Shown: positions 26,660-35,965, counted from the first letter of the stretch. The stretch: 64,000 nucleotides of DNA from Clostridiaceae bacterium (GCA_910574345.1 CAJSZV010000001.1:41126-105125); one strand, 5' to 3'. Translations and numbers: made by a program. Notes: generated by a model from the letters alone, not told the origin.

Positions 26660-26683
26660 TTTGATTAGATTGCTATAATCTAA
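26651..26683 (+). promoter_or_regulatory. Promoter with DtxR-type operator
   Basis: TTGCTT (26651-26656) and TATAAT (26674-26679) are 17 bp apart. The near-perfect palindrome TTAGATTGCTATAATCTAA (26665-26683) covers the -10 box and agrees with the DtxR/IdeR box at 13 of 19 positions. It lies directly before a DtxR-family gene, so metal-dependent autorepression is likely. Confidence 0.65.
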
Positions 26684-26704
26684 AAAAGAAAAGGGGGATG
26701 TGTT

Positions 26705-27064
26705 ATGTACGAATCCGGAGAAAACTATCTGGAGACAATTCTGATCTTGAAAGAAAAGCAGGGGGTTGTCAGATCCATTGACATAGCCAGAAACCTGAAC
26801 TTCAGCAAACCCAGTGTCAGCAGGGCAGTCGGTATCCTGAGAGAAGACGGATACATTGCAGTGGCGCCTAACGGAGAGATAGATCTGACAGAGAAAGGGA
26901 GAAAGAAGGCGGAAGGAATTTACGAACGCCATAAACTTTTGACGGAGTTTTTACAGAAGGTAAGCGGAGTCGGCCCGGAACTTGCTGAGGAAGACGCCTG
27001 CAAGATGGAGCACATTATCAGTGATGAGACATTTCAGGGCATTAAAAGATTCATGGGAGTGTGA
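26705..27064 (+). CDS. DtxR/MntR-family metal-dependent regulator
   Basis: The 119-residue protein has an N-terminal winged helix (ENYLETILILKEKQGVVRSI, KPSVSRAVGILREDGYI) and the dimerisation/metal domain with HKLLTEFL and EEDACKMEHIIS, whose Glu, Cys, Glu and His side chains are usual ligands. It lacks the third SH3-like domain, like MntR. GGGGGATG precedes the ATG at 26705, and a matching operator sits on its promoter. The next genes are COG0523 metal GTPases, so the regulator probably serves iron, manganese or zinc balance; which metal cannot be read off. Confidence 0.83.
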   Translation: MYESGENYLETILILKEKQGVVRSIDIARNLNFSKPSVSRAVGILREDGYIAVAPNGEIDLTEKGRKKAEGIYERHKLLTEFLQKVSGVGPELAEEDACKMEHIISDETFQGIKRFMGV

Positions 27065-27084
27065 CAGGACTGGCTGCCAAAACC

Positions 27085-27113
27085 TTGACTTTGCAGGAGG
27101 TTTGTGACACAAT
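27085..27113 (+). promoter_or_regulatory. Predicted promoter of the COG0523 genes
   Basis: TTGACT (27085-27090) and CACAAT (27108-27113) are 17 bp apart, 27 bp before the GTPase gene. No Zur-like or DtxR-like palindrome is evident in it. Confidence 0.45.
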
Positions 27114-27139
27114 AGACGCTAAGAAAGAAGGGAAAGAAT

Positions 27140-28237
27140 ATGACAAAGATTGATATTATTTCCGGCTTTTTGGGAGCCGGCAAGACCACATTTATTAAAA
27201 AGCTTCTGGAGGAGGCCATATCCGGGGAGCAGGTAGTTCTCATCGAGAACGAGTTTGGCCAGATCGGCATTGACGGCGGTTTTTTAAGGGATGCGGGCAT
27301 TGAGATCCGGGAGATGAATTCCGGCTGTATCTGCTGTTCCCTGGTAGGTGATTTCGGAAAATCCCTGGAGGAAGTGCTGACCAAGTATAAGCCCGACAGG
27401 GTGATCATCGAGCCCTCCGGTGTGGGAAAGCTGTCAGACGTTATGAAGGCCGTGCGGGATGTGGCGTCCACTGTGGATGTGACATTGAACAGCGCAGTGA
27501 CTATTGTGGATGCGTCGAAGTGCCGGATGTATATGAAGAATTTCGGTGAATTTTTCAACAATCAGATCGAGAATGCGGGAACCATCGTACTCAGCAGAAC
27601 CGATGTGACCGATGGGGCAAAAGTACAGAAAAGCGTGGACATGATTCGGGAGCATAATCAGTCGGCTGCCATCGTTACCACGCCCTGTACACAGCTGACG
27701 GGAAACCAGCTTCTGGAGATCATCGAAAAGCCCGATACCATGGCGGAGGATCTCATGCGGGAAGTGAAAGAGCATCATGAGCATCATCATCACGACCATG
27801 AGCACGGCGAGGGATGCGGCTGCGGGGAACATGAGCATCATCATCACGACCATGAGCACGGCGAGGGATGCGGCTGCGGGGAGCATGAGCATCATCATCA
27901 CGACCATGAGCACGGCGAGGGATGCGGCTGCCATGACCATGACCACCATCATGCAGATGAGGTGTTCTCAAGCTGGGGATTGGAGAATGCGGGGGCCTGC
28001 GACAGAAAGAAGCTGGAAGAGATCCTGGATGAACTGGCTAACGGCAACGCATATGGCGACGTTCTCAGGGCCAAGGGTATGGTACCCAGTGAGAACCCGG
28101 AAGAATGGTACTACTTTGATCTGGTTCCCGATGAGTTTGAGATCCGCACAGGCAAACCGGACTATACAGGCAAGGTGTGTGTAATCGGAGCCCGGTTGAG
28201 AGAAGACGCATTGAATCAAGCATTTGGCAGGAGTTGA
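27140..28237 (+). CDS. COG0523 (CobW/ZNG1-type) GTPase with triplicated His-rich metal-binding insert
   Basis: G3E-family GTPase used as a metallochaperone. The 365-residue protein has Walker A GFLGAGKTT, the metal-binding CxCC motif GCICC, Walker B IIEPSG, and an SRTD base-specificity motif. Residues about 213-268 consist of three copies of an 18-residue unit rich in His, Asp, Glu and Cys (HEHHHHDHEHGEGCGCGE). A C-terminal CobW_C-like domain follows. Such inserts bind Zn2+ or Ni2+. Immediately downstream is a second GTPase of the same superfamily. Zinc is the usual cargo of the family, but the DtxR-type neighbour leaves other metals open. Confidence 0.85.
   Translation: MTKIDIISGFLGAGKTTFIKKLLEEAISGEQVVLIENEFGQIGIDGGFLRDAGIEIREMNSGCICCSLVGDFGKSLEEVLTKYKPDRVIIEPSGVGKLSDVMKAVRDVASTVDVTLNSAVTIVDASKCRMYMKNFGEFFNNQIENAGTIVLSRTDVTDGAKVQKSVDMIREHNQSAAIVTTPCTQLTGNQLLEIIEKPDTMAEDLMREVKEHHEHHHHDHEHGEGCGCGEHEHHHHDHEHGEGCGCGEHEHHHHDHEHGEGCGCHDHDHHHADEVFSSWGLENAGACDRKKLEEILDELANGNAYGDVLRAKGMVPSENPEEWYYFDLVPDEFEIRTGKPDYTGKVCVIGARLREDALNQAFGRS
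27776..27937 (+). repeat. Three 54-bp tandem coding repeats (His/Cys-rich)
   Basis: Units at 27776-27829, 27830-27883 and 27884-27937 are almost identical at DNA level, so the expansion is recent and copy number could vary between strains. Each unit encodes seven His and two Cys. It is not a CRISPR array, because there are no spacers. Confidence 0.9.
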
Positions 28238-28246
28238 TAAAAGAAT

Positions 28247-29194
28247 ATGGGACCGGCAATAGAAGATGATGTAATGCCGTTGTTTTTAATCAACGGCTTT
28301 CTGGAGGCAGGCAAGACCCAGTTCCTCCAGTTTACTATGGAACAGGAATATTTTCAGACGGAGGGAAAGACCCTTCTGATTGTCTGCGAAGAGGGAGATA
28401 CGGAATACGATGAGGAACTTTTAAAAGAGACAAGGACTTCCGTGGTCTATGTGGACAGCCAGGAAGAGCTGACGCCGGAGCGGTTAGAAGAGCTGGAACT
28501 TCTGTACAACCCGGAGCGGGTGCTCATGGAATGGAACGGCATGTGGAACCAGGATGAGCTTAAGATTCCAAAGGACTGGACCATCTATCAGCAGGTGACG
28601 ATTATAGACGGTTCTACTTTTGATCTGTATGTGAAGAACATGAAGCCCCTTCTGGGAGCCATGGTGCGGGGGTCAGAACTGATTATCTGCAACCGCTGCG
28701 ACGGGATTGAAGATTTGGAAGGATACCGGAGGACTCTCCTGGCAATGAATAATCATGCGGAGATTATTTTTGAGGACGAAGAGGGCGAGATATCCGAGGT
28801 GTCCGAGGCAGATCTTCCTTATGATATGACAGCGGATGTGATTGAGATTGCTCCGGAGGCCTATGGAATCTGGTATATTGACTGTATGGACAAGCCGGAA
28901 CGCTATCGGGGGAAGGTAGTGGAATTTACGGCCATGGTGTTAAAATCTCCGGAATTTCCCAAGAACTATTTCGTTCCGGGCCGTATGGCCATGACCTGCT
29001 GCGAGGCGGATATGACCTTCCTGGGATATGTGTGCAAGGCCAGGGAAGCGAAAAATCTAAAGACCAGGCAGTGGGTGCGGGTGAGAGCTAGGATTGAGTA
29101 CGAGGAATGGCAGGATTACGGAGGTGTAGGGCCGGTGCTTTACGGGGAATCCGTGGTGCCGGGTGAGAGGATTACAGACATTGTGCAGTTTTAG
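28247..29194 (+). CDS. COG0523-like GTPase fused to a YcgQ/TIGR03943-type C-terminal domain
   Basis: The first 170 or so residues look like a G3E GTPase (P-loop GFLEAGKTQ, CNRCDG near the base-specificity position) but lack the GCxCC metal motif. The last 110 or so residues, with SPEFPKNYFVPGRMAMTCC then AD and a Tyr/Cys pair, resemble the soluble domain of YcgQ/TIGR03943 proteins linked to zinc limitation. The fusion supports a partnership between a COG0523 chaperone and a YcgQ-like partner. The start is taken as ATG 28247, 9 bp after the first GTPase; ATG 28274 is an alternative, as neither has a strong site. Confidence 0.7.
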   Translation: MGPAIEDDVMPLFLINGFLEAGKTQFLQFTMEQEYFQTEGKTLLIVCEEGDTEYDEELLKETRTSVVYVDSQEELTPERLEELELLYNPERVLMEWNGMWNQDELKIPKDWTIYQQVTIIDGSTFDLYVKNMKPLLGAMVRGSELIICNRCDGIEDLEGYRRTLLAMNNHAEIIFEDEEGEISEVSEADLPYDMTADVIEIAPEAYGIWYIDCMDKPERYRGKVVEFTAMVLKSPEFPKNYFVPGRMAMTCCEADMTFLGYVCKAREAKNLKTRQWVRVRARIEYEEWQDYGGVGPVLYGESVVPGERITDIVQF

Positions 29195-29329
29195 GGCGCT
29201 AAACGTTCAGTGGATGTTTGTTCAGCGCCGACCGCAGAGGATCGAAGATGCGGGAGCATGAAACGGGGAGCGATCCGCAGGCGTCAGAGGTGAAAATGCC
29301 TTTTGCCCAAAACATTATGATATATAAGG

Positions 29330-29373
29330 AAGCAGCTGCATGGAACGGTAAAATTCCTGCAGCTGCTTTTGGC
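29330..29373 (+). terminator. Terminator after the GTPase pair
   Basis: AAGCAGCTGCA and TGCAGCTGCTT form a perfect 11-bp stem with an inner GGAA/TTCC pairing. TTTTGGCTGTTTTA follows. It can also serve the convergent deacetylase gene. A second inverted repeat, GGCGCT...AGCGCC, lies just after the stop (29195-29229). Confidence 0.75.
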
Positions 29374-29386
29374 TGTTTTATATGAA

Positions 29387-30838
29387 CTATTCCCATACTA
29401 CGGGAGTTGGACGGTTAGGGGAGAAGATGTCTTCGGCGCGGAAGAGGTCGTCTAACTTGCGTTTGGAAGTGTCGCTTCCGGCGGCGATGTCCATCCACAT
29501 GCGGTAGCCGTCTAAGTTGCGGCGGCCCTGTCTGAGAAAATCATCTCCCACCTGAACCCAGAATCGGCTGGAATCTACATTGCAGAAGTAGGAAAAGCCC
29601 AGATTCTTAAGATAGCGGAAACGTTCATTGTCAGAAGCGTAAGGGTGCCAGTCGCCTACATCGGCGCCGAAGGGAAAGAGGATAATGTCCGTAGGTCCGA
29701 TGAGAGACTTCACTTCGTTATTCCATTTATCACAGTCAGCCTTGAAGTTGTCCCACGGTATGGTTCCCAGATCACGGTGCCCCCAGCTGTGGGAGGCAAG
29801 CTCCCAGCCGTTGTCCCGCAGACACTGGGCTACGGCGGCGGCGGCCTCCTTGTCCTGCTCATAGGTAGGGGAATCGCTGTAGGAAGGCGCCGTGCGGTAT
29901 CCTAAGATTCCCTGATATCCTGTAAATGCAATGACAGCCCGTGCTCCTTTATAGGAAAAATCAGGATGTTCCTGAATGTATTCCTCCAAAATAGGAACCA
30001 GGTCAAAGGCTCCAACCTGGATGCTTCCGTCCTCCATCTTCATCTCGCAGGTAGGCTTGCCGTCCTCGCCGATGATCATTCGGGTGGCAAAGCCGTCTCC
30101 ATCCATATATTCATAATAGCACACATCGTCCTGAGACATGACAAAGGGCTTCTTGCCTTCGGGAAGGAGGATGGCCTTTCTGGTCATCTTCGTTCCGTCT
30201 TCCCCGTCAGCCAATTCAGCCATATCATGGAGACGGACAAGGACATATCCCTTTTCATACATGGCATCAAGGATCTTTAAAAATTCATCCTTGGTGGTCA
30301 TGACCTGGTTATAACCGCTTTCGTCCGAATCACCGTCAAATGCCTTCGATTCGTCCATGACCAGGGTATGGAAAAATACGTGGGTGATCTGGGTGATATC
30401 ATAGGGTTTAAGGGTGGATTTGATCTGCTCATACTCTGCTATGGCTTCATCCACTGCGGAGTTGGAGCCGTAAAATTTGGAATCCTGCAAAAGCGCGATG
30501 GCCCGGTCATAATCATATCCGGCGGCAATCCGGTCCGCATCATCAAGGAGCTCATCAACCATAGGATCCATAGTAGGTTCAGGGTCAGTGGAAATCTCCA
30601 GTTCAGTGGAAGATTCCGTTCTCACAGGTTCCTCACCAGTGCTGCTGGGAATCGGAGATGACATAGTCGGCGGAGAATCCTTGCCTAAAAAGTGCCTTCC
30701 TAACAGCCAGCAGAACACAGTAAGAAGGATGAAAAGGAGCAGAATAATCAAAATCAGCGGGAGTCTATGGAAAAAGCGCTGCCTGCGCCGTTTGGAGGCG
30801 CGGTGGCGGTAGTCGCTGCGGCGAATAGTTTCATTCAT
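29387..30838 (-). CDS. Membrane-anchored polysaccharide deacetylase (NodB-like)
   Basis: The 483-residue protein has an Arg-rich N terminus, one membrane segment (about residues 25-47: LILIILLLFILLTVFCWLLG), a Ser/Thr/Pro-rich linker, a helical region, and a C-terminal polysaccharide deacetylase domain. SQDD supplies the catalytic Asp-Asp, SHSWGH the metal-binding HxxxH, and FPFGAD the following motif. Likely an extracytoplasmic enzyme acting on peptidoglycan or another surface glycan. The ATG at 30838 follows GAGGTACC. Its promoter is at 30967-30996, leaving a 128-nt leader that contains a copy of the structured repeat. Confidence 0.82.
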   Translation of the reverse strand: MNETIRRSDYRHRASKRRRQRFFHRLPLILIILLLFILLTVFCWLLGRHFLGKDSPPTMSSPIPSSTGEEPVRTESSTELEISTDPEPTMDPMVDELLDDADRIAAGYDYDRAIALLQDSKFYGSNSAVDEAIAEYEQIKSTLKPYDITQITHVFFHTLVMDESKAFDGDSDESGYNQVMTTKDEFLKILDAMYEKGYVLVRLHDMAELADGEDGTKMTRKAILLPEGKKPFVMSQDDVCYYEYMDGDGFATRMIIGEDGKPTCEMKMEDGSIQVGAFDLVPILEEYIQEHPDFSYKGARAVIAFTGYQGILGYRTAPSYSDSPTYEQDKEAAAAVAQCLRDNGWELASHSWGHRDLGTIPWDNFKADCDKWNNEVKSLIGPTDIILFPFGADVGDWHPYASDNERFRYLKNLGFSYFCNVDSSRFWVQVGDDFLRQGRRNLDGYRMWMDIAAGSDTSKRKLDDLFRAEDIFSPNRPTPVVWE

Positions 30839-30864
30839 GATATGGTACCTCAGATATTCTATAT

Positions 30865-30964
30865 AGTAAACCTGCATACAGCTTTTGACATTGCACCAGC
30901 TCATTGGTGAAAGCCGAATCGTCACCCTGTGGAGGCGATTGAGGTGCAGGTATGATGTCTGTCG
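30865..30964 (+). repeat. Third, shortened copy of the structured repeat
   Basis: GTAAACCTGCATACAG, TTGCACCAGC and GTGAAAGCCGA match the start of the pair at 2784 and 2987. The central hairpin persists in altered form: AATCG pairs with CGATT, where the other copies have GATTG with CAATC. It lies in the 5' leader of the deacetylase, in the antisense orientation relative to that gene. The remainder of 30997-31221 is AT-rich and holds no gene I can support. Confidence 0.6.
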
Positions 30965-30966
30965 CC

Positions 30967-30996
30967 ATTATACCACAAGCCGTCGAATTATGTAAA
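30967..30996 (-). promoter_or_regulatory. Predicted promoter of the deacetylase gene
   Basis: On the minus strand TTTACA (30991-30996) and TATAAT (30967-30972) are 18 bp apart. Confidence 0.55.
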
Positions 30997-31221
30997 TGGG
31001 AAACTGTCAGAAATCTAAAATGTAATAGAATGATAATACATACCTAATATATTAATAAATATTGTAATTTTTTTAAAACAGCGCAATGGAGATCCTGCCC
31101 TCCGCGGACAGGCTGTGTGTTTCCCTGCTTACAGAGAGTATGGATTCCGCAGAAAAAGTAATAGAAGAACATGTAAAAACCATACAATACATTAGTAAGA
31201 AACTATGTGTTGGAGGATAGA

Positions 31222-32577
31222 ATGAGACAGTTTAAAAGACAGACAGCTGTCAGGGTAATGGCGGCGGCTGTGGCAGGAAGCTTGTGGTTTACGGGGCTTA
31301 AGCCACTTACGCTGCCGGTATGGGCATCGGAACCGATTCTGGTGGCGGGAAGCGATGCAGCTATTGCAGTGTCTTCCCGTCAGGTACAGGAAAATGAAGA
31401 TTCAGAGAAGGGTACAAAGGCCACAGCTGTGAGCTGGTCAGGATCAGAGAACATACAGACAGCGGCAGCGGGTCAGCCGGGGCCGGAGATTGCGGCTCCC
31501 TCCGCCATTCTCATGGAGGCATCCACAGGGCAGGTAGTTTATGAAAAAAATGCCGATGAGGCCAGAAGCCCTGCCAGTATCACAAAAATAATGACCTTGA
31601 TTCTCATCTTTGATGCACTGGAAAGCGGTAAGATTCAGATGACAGACCAGGTTGTGACCAGCGCCTACGCCAAGTCCATGGGAGGTTCCCAGGTGTTTTT
31701 GGAAGAGGGAGAGACCCAGACTGTGGAGACTCTGATCAAATGCATTGTTATCGCATCGGGCAATGATGCCAGTGTGGCCATGGCGGAATACATAGCAGGC
31801 GATGAGAAGACCTTTGTGGCCATGATGAATGAGAGAGCCAAAGGCCTTGGCATGGCAAACACCAATTTCGAGGACTGCTGCGGTCTGACAGAGTCAAAAA
31901 CCCATGTGACCACAGCAAGAGATATTGCCCTCATGTCCAGGGAACTGATCAACCGTTATCCTCAGATCCACAATTATTCTACCATCTGGATGGATACCAT
32001 TACTCATGTGACAAAACAGGGAAGCAAGGAGTTCGGTCTGTCCAACACCAACAAACTATTAAAGATGGCTACGAATTTTCAAGTGACAGGTCTGAAAACA
32101 GGCTCCACTTCCATAGCGAAATACTGTCTGTCCGCAACAGCGGAAAAGGACGGAGTCCGCATGATCGCGGCTATTATGGCAGCGCCGGACTACAAGGCCA
32201 GATTTTCTGATGCAGCCGCTCTTTTAAACTACGGATACGCCAACTGTCGCCTCTACGAAGATAAGGAACCTGTTAAGCTTCCGGTTTTGGCTGTGGAAAA
32301 CGGTGTGGAGGATGAGGTTGAACTGCGGTATGAGGGGATATTTTCCTACTTAGGGCTTCATGGAGAAGATTTTGAGGCCGTGGAGAGGACATTTGTCCTG
32401 CCGGAATCTATAAAAGCTCCGGTGGAGGAAGGGCAGGCAGCCGGAGTCCTGGAATACAGGCTCAATGGAGAAAAACTGGGAGAGCTGCCTATCGTGACGG
32501 CAGGAAGCGTGAGAGAGGCAAAATTTATGGACTATATTAGAAAAATGCTGGGGGCCTGGTGTATGAGAGAAGGATGA
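31222..32577 (+). CDS. D-alanyl-D-alanine carboxypeptidase (DacF/PBP5 type)
   Basis: Penicillin-binding protein that trims the terminal D-Ala of peptidoglycan stem peptides. The 451-residue product has a signal peptide with a VWASEP cleavage region near residue 33, a variable stretch, then the S11 triad: SITK (SxxK), SGN (SxN) and KTGS (KTG). The C-terminal beta domain (PBP5_C) is present, with the last hydrophobic-amphipathic segment as a possible membrane anchor. The ATG at 31222 has TTGGAGGAT just upstream; a TTG at 31207 overlaps that site and is rejected. Monocistronic. Confidence 0.9.
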   Translation: MRQFKRQTAVRVMAAAVAGSLWFTGLKPLTLPVWASEPILVAGSDAAIAVSSRQVQENEDSEKGTKATAVSWSGSENIQTAAAGQPGPEIAAPSAILMEASTGQVVYEKNADEARSPASITKIMTLILIFDALESGKIQMTDQVVTSAYAKSMGGSQVFLEEGETQTVETLIKCIVIASGNDASVAMAEYIAGDEKTFVAMMNERAKGLGMANTNFEDCCGLTESKTHVTTARDIALMSRELINRYPQIHNYSTIWMDTITHVTKQGSKEFGLSNTNKLLKMATNFQVTGLKTGSTSIAKYCLSATAEKDGVRMIAAIMAAPDYKARFSDAAALLNYGYANCRLYEDKEPVKLPVLAVENGVEDEVELRYEGIFSYLGLHGEDFEAVERTFVLPESIKAPVEEGQAAGVLEYRLNGEKLGELPIVTAGSVREAKFMDYIRKMLGAWCMREG

Positions 32578-32664
32578 AAAAGCAAAAAGAAATGGAAAGG
32601 CTCAGGAAAACGTGATATACTTAGAAAGTATACGGAGTTGCAAAGCACAAAACGGAGGTCTTCT

Positions 32665-33618
32665 ATGGAACTGATGTCCATCATCGTCCCTTGTTATAAT
32701 GAGCAGGAGACTTTGGAAGATTACTATAGAGAAATCAACAGAATAAGAGAGCAGCTTGAGAACATGGAGTGCAGTTTGGAAGTGATATTGGTAGATGACG
32801 GATCGAAAGACGCTACGTTGGATGGCATGAAAAAGCTGGCCCATGAGAATTCCTGGATCAGATACTTGTCATTTACCAGGAATTTTGGAAAAGAAGCGGC
32901 TATCTATGCCGGCCTGACCCATGCCAGAGGGGACTGGGTGGGACTCATGGATGTGGACCTGCAGGACCCTCCGGGGCTTATACCGGGAATGCTTTCTGTA
33001 CTGAGAGAAAAAGAGTATGATTGTGTGGCCACCAGGCGGGTGGACAGGAAGGGCGAGCCGGTGATCCGCTCCTTTTTTGCCAGAGCGTTTTATAAACTGA
33101 TGAGGCATATTTCCGATGTGGAGATCGTGGACGGAGCCAGAGATTTCAGAATTATGAGCAGGCGGTATGTGGAGAGTCTTTTGGAACTGAAAGAGTATAA
33201 TCGATTTTCCAAGGGACTTTTTGGATGGGTGGGATATAAGACCAAGTGGCTGGAATATGAAAATATTGAACGGACCAAGGGAGAGACCAAATGGTCGTTT
33301 TTCAAACTGCTTATGTACAGCATAGACGGAATCGTAGCTTTTTCCACGGCTCCGGTCCGTTTTGCCGCCTGGCTCGGTTTGATGTTCTGCCTCTTGGCAT
33401 TCACCTTTATTCTGATTATAATCGGCAGGACACTTATGTTTGGCGATCCCGTGGCAGGATGGCCTTCATTGGTGTGCATTATTCTTTTGCTTGCCGGAAT
33501 TCAGCTGTTTTGTCTGGGACTTTTGGGAGAGTATCTGTCCAAGACTTATCTGGAGGTGAAAAAGAGGCCCATCTATCTGTGCAAGGAGACGAATATAGAA
33601 GGAAAATTCGATAAATGA
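32665..33618 (+). CDS. GT2 glycosyltransferase, polyprenyl-phosphate sugar synthase type (GtrB/DPM-like)
   Basis: The 317-residue protein has a GT-A domain (SIIVPCYNEQETL, VDDGSKD, MDVDLQDPP) and two membrane segments in the last 90 residues, as in GtrB/ArnC-type enzymes that load a sugar from NDP-sugar onto undecaprenyl phosphate. The ATG at 32665 follows CGGAGG. A strong bidirectional terminator follows. No GtrA or GT-C partner is adjacent, so the acceptor pathway is unknown. Confidence 0.87.
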   Translation: MELMSIIVPCYNEQETLEDYYREINRIREQLENMECSLEVILVDDGSKDATLDGMKKLAHENSWIRYLSFTRNFGKEAAIYAGLTHARGDWVGLMDVDLQDPPGLIPGMLSVLREKEYDCVATRRVDRKGEPVIRSFFARAFYKLMRHISDVEIVDGARDFRIMSRRYVESLLELKEYNRFSKGLFGWVGYKTKWLEYENIERTKGETKWSFFKLLMYSIDGIVAFSTAPVRFAAWLGLMFCLLAFTFILIIIGRTLMFGDPVAGWPSLVCIILLLAGIQLFCLGLLGEYLSKTYLEVKKRPIYLCKETNIEGKFDK

Positions 33619-33633
33619 AATCAAAGAGTCAAA

Positions 33634-33676
33634 GAAGCCGGGTAAGAAGAATATACTCCTTACCCGGCTTCTTTTT
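33634..33676. terminator. Bidirectional terminator
   Basis: GAAGCCGGGTAAG and CTTACCCGGCTTC form a perfect 13-bp stem followed by TTTTTA, with A-rich sequence on the left. It lies between the GT2 gene and the convergent substrate-binding-protein fragment. Confidence 0.9.
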
Positions 33677-33754
33677 ATGCACACGAGCACTCTAAGAAAA
33701 ATTGTCAACCAAGCTGATGAGTGCCCGGCGTGCGAGTAAAGGGAGAAGCCTTCC

Positions 33755-34354
33755 CTACTTGATTTCTTTGGCCTTTTTGGAAAATTCAGTAGTTACCAGG
33801 TCTTCATAGGGAACCCGGGCAGGAAGTTCTCCGGCTTCCTCCAGAATATTCTGCAGAAGATCAAAACTGTCTTTCTCGAAAATCGTATCTTCCTTCCAGG
33901 TATCCTGCTCCTTGTACCGCTCTATGATCTTGGTAATATTTTCCAGGGGAGTCTCTTTAAACTGAGGCTGGATTGTCTTGGCAATCTCTTCAGCGGAATG
34001 GGAATTTACATAGTCGATTCCTTTCTGAATGGCATTGGTAAACTTCTGAACCACTTCCGGGTGAGCTTTTAGATAGCTTTTTTTAGCGCTGTAAGCCGTG
34101 TAGGGTACATATCCGGAATCCGTACCGAGAGAAGCCACCACATGGCCGTTGCCTTCCAGCTCAAGACTTGTGGCAAAAGGCTCGAATTCCACAGTGTAAT
34201 CCGCGTCGCTGCTGGTGAAAGCTGCGGCAGTCAGGCCGAAATTAATGCTTTGGTCGATGGTTAAATCGGTTTTGGGGTCAATGCCGTTTTTCTTTAAGAT
34301 ATACTCGAATACCATTTCAGGCATACCGCCGGTGAGCCTCAGCATGATGGTTTT
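33755..34354 (-). pseudogene. C-terminal fragment of an ABC transporter substrate-binding protein (SsuA/NMT1-like)
   Basis: The roughly 197-residue frame reads as the second half of a periplasmic-type binding protein (GGMPEMVFEYILKKNG, then DYTVEFEPFA, GYVPYTAYSA and a helical C terminus). No signal peptide or first lobe is present. Upstream, the frame runs straight into the stop codon of the serine recombinase gene, only four codons before the first recognisable residues. The simplest reading is that a recombinase-bearing element inserted into this gene. The missing N-terminal half is not found elsewhere in the window. Confidence 0.75.
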
Positions 34355-34357
34355 CGT

Positions 34358-35953
34358 TTATCCCTCTGCATTGAGTTCATCTGTTCTGTGTTTTAAGTAA
34401 AGATCTATGTTTCCGTCTTTGTCCACAACTATTTTCTCAACGAGGATTTCGATGTCTGCTCTGGTCAGACTTTTTTGTTTAATGATTTCGTCCAAAATAT
34501 CCAGGGGGGCTTTAGGAAGATAAACTGCATCATGGGAATATGCCGGTTCCGTCTGCTGCGGCAGCTGAAGCAAAGCATTTTCGATGGCAGATATGCGGTC
34601 TATTTTTTCCTTTTGAAGGGAATCATAAGTTTCGTGGATAATGTGATCCATAGACGGATTGACAGTGAGTTCTTTTACTTTTTGAGTGATCAGAGTCTTG
34701 AGTTCTTCTTTTGCCCTGGCCAGTTCCTGTTCTAATTTTTTTTGTCCGCCTTTTGAAGAATAGACCTTTTTCTCAAAAGAGGACAGATCAAAATGGTTAA
34801 TGGTGTCTTTTAAAGTGTCCCGGCAGAGTGTTAGATATTTTATGAGAATATCTATTAAGGTCTTTTCTGTGACAAGGTGGGAGCAGGAGCAGAAACTTTT
34901 GCCTTTTTTGTTGTATGTGCCGCATACATAGTACTTTCTGCCGTCAGGCCGGTTGATGGCAGTCAGTTTGCAGCCGCAGTCCATGCAATAGAGACATCCG
35001 GAAAAGAGGTTGATGTGCTTTTTTTGTCCCCTGTAATGGCTGTGGTGGCGGCTGTTCTTGACCTCGTGGAGCAGTTTTATGGTGTCATCGTCAAATATTT
35101 TCGGATGGTGATCAGGAAAAACATACTGCTGATCTTTGGGAACCTTTTTTTCCTTGCCGTTGATGGCAGCTCTCTCTCGCTTGTGGGTGCGCAGGATTCC
35201 ATTGTGGTAATCGTTAAAAAGGGTATCTTTTACCATGCCGTAACTCCAGGTATAAGCGACTGTCCGGTTATAGGTAAGGCCCAGAGCTTCATGCCGCTCC
35301 TTTTCCAGCATACTTGGTGTGGGGACACCGCGTTTTGAGAGCAGTTCCGCGGTTTTACGGATTCCGTTTCCCTCCAGATACAGGTCCTTTTCAAGGTTGA
35401 GAATGGAAGCAGCCTCCTCATCAATGAGAATCAGCTGCTTATTCAGGGGATGCCTTGTATAGCCGAAGGGAGGGAGACATTTGAGAGTGCCGTTTTTTTG
35501 CTCCATTCGTTTGATTCGTCTGACTTTCCGGCTGGTGTTTTTTACATGGCGTTCGTTATCCCAGGTTTTGATTCCAATCATGTCGTCATCAGAGTAGAGA
35601 GAGTCGTAATTATCGTCAATGAGAATGACCCGTTTCCCCTGTTCTTCCATTTTTTCCAGAAACAGCAGTACTTTGGCATTATGGCGGCCGATACGGGAAA
35701 GATCCTTTGCTACAATCACATCAATAGAGGCCAAATTGGCCATCATATTCTGAAAATCAGGCCGATCGAAGGAATAGCCGGAGATTCCGTCGTCCTCATA
35801 AATATGGCGCAGGATCATATGATTTTCTTTAGCATAGGCTTCGATGATTTTCTTTTGATTTTCAATAGACGAATAATTTCTCTTGCTGTCGTCTCTGGAA
35901 AGCCGAACATAACCGTCTATGATAATAGGAATGTCAGTGGATGCTGAAAGCAT
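34358..35953 (-). CDS. Large serine recombinase (TnpX/TndX-like)
   Basis: Site-specific recombinase of 531 residues. The resolvase domain (about 10-160) carries the nucleophile in YVRLSRDD (Ser19), IYEDDGISGYSFDRP and VAKDLSRIGRH. A recombinase domain follows (about 170-300), then a zinc ribbon (CMDCGC, YYVCGTY, FCSCSH), a coiled coil (about 400-440) and a C-terminal tail. AGGAGGGCACCGCC precedes the start. Such enzymes integrate and excise mobile elements. Its 3' end abuts the disrupted ABC gene, so this is probably one end of an element whose other end is outside the window or lost. Confidence 0.9.
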   Translation of the reverse strand: MLSASTDIPIIIDGYVRLSRDDSKRNYSSIENQKKIIEAYAKENHMILRHIYEDDGISGYSFDRPDFQNMMANLASIDVIVAKDLSRIGRHNAKVLLFLEKMEEQGKRVILIDDNYDSLYSDDDMIGIKTWDNERHVKNTSRKVRRIKRMEQKNGTLKCLPPFGYTRHPLNKQLILIDEEAASILNLEKDLYLEGNGIRKTAELLSKRGVPTPSMLEKERHEALGLTYNRTVAYTWSYGMVKDTLFNDYHNGILRTHKRERAAINGKEKKVPKDQQYVFPDHHPKIFDDDTIKLLHEVKNSRHHSHYRGQKKHINLFSGCLYCMDCGCKLTAINRPDGRKYYVCGTYNKKGKSFCSCSHLVTEKTLIDILIKYLTLCRDTLKDTINHFDLSSFEKKVYSSKGGQKKLEQELARAKEELKTLITQKVKELTVNPSMDHIIHETYDSLQKEKIDRISAIENALLQLPQQTEPAYSHDAVYLPKAPLDILDEIIKQKSLTRADIEILVEKIVVDKDGNIDLYLKHRTDELNAEG

Positions 35954-35965
35954 GGCGGTGCCCTC

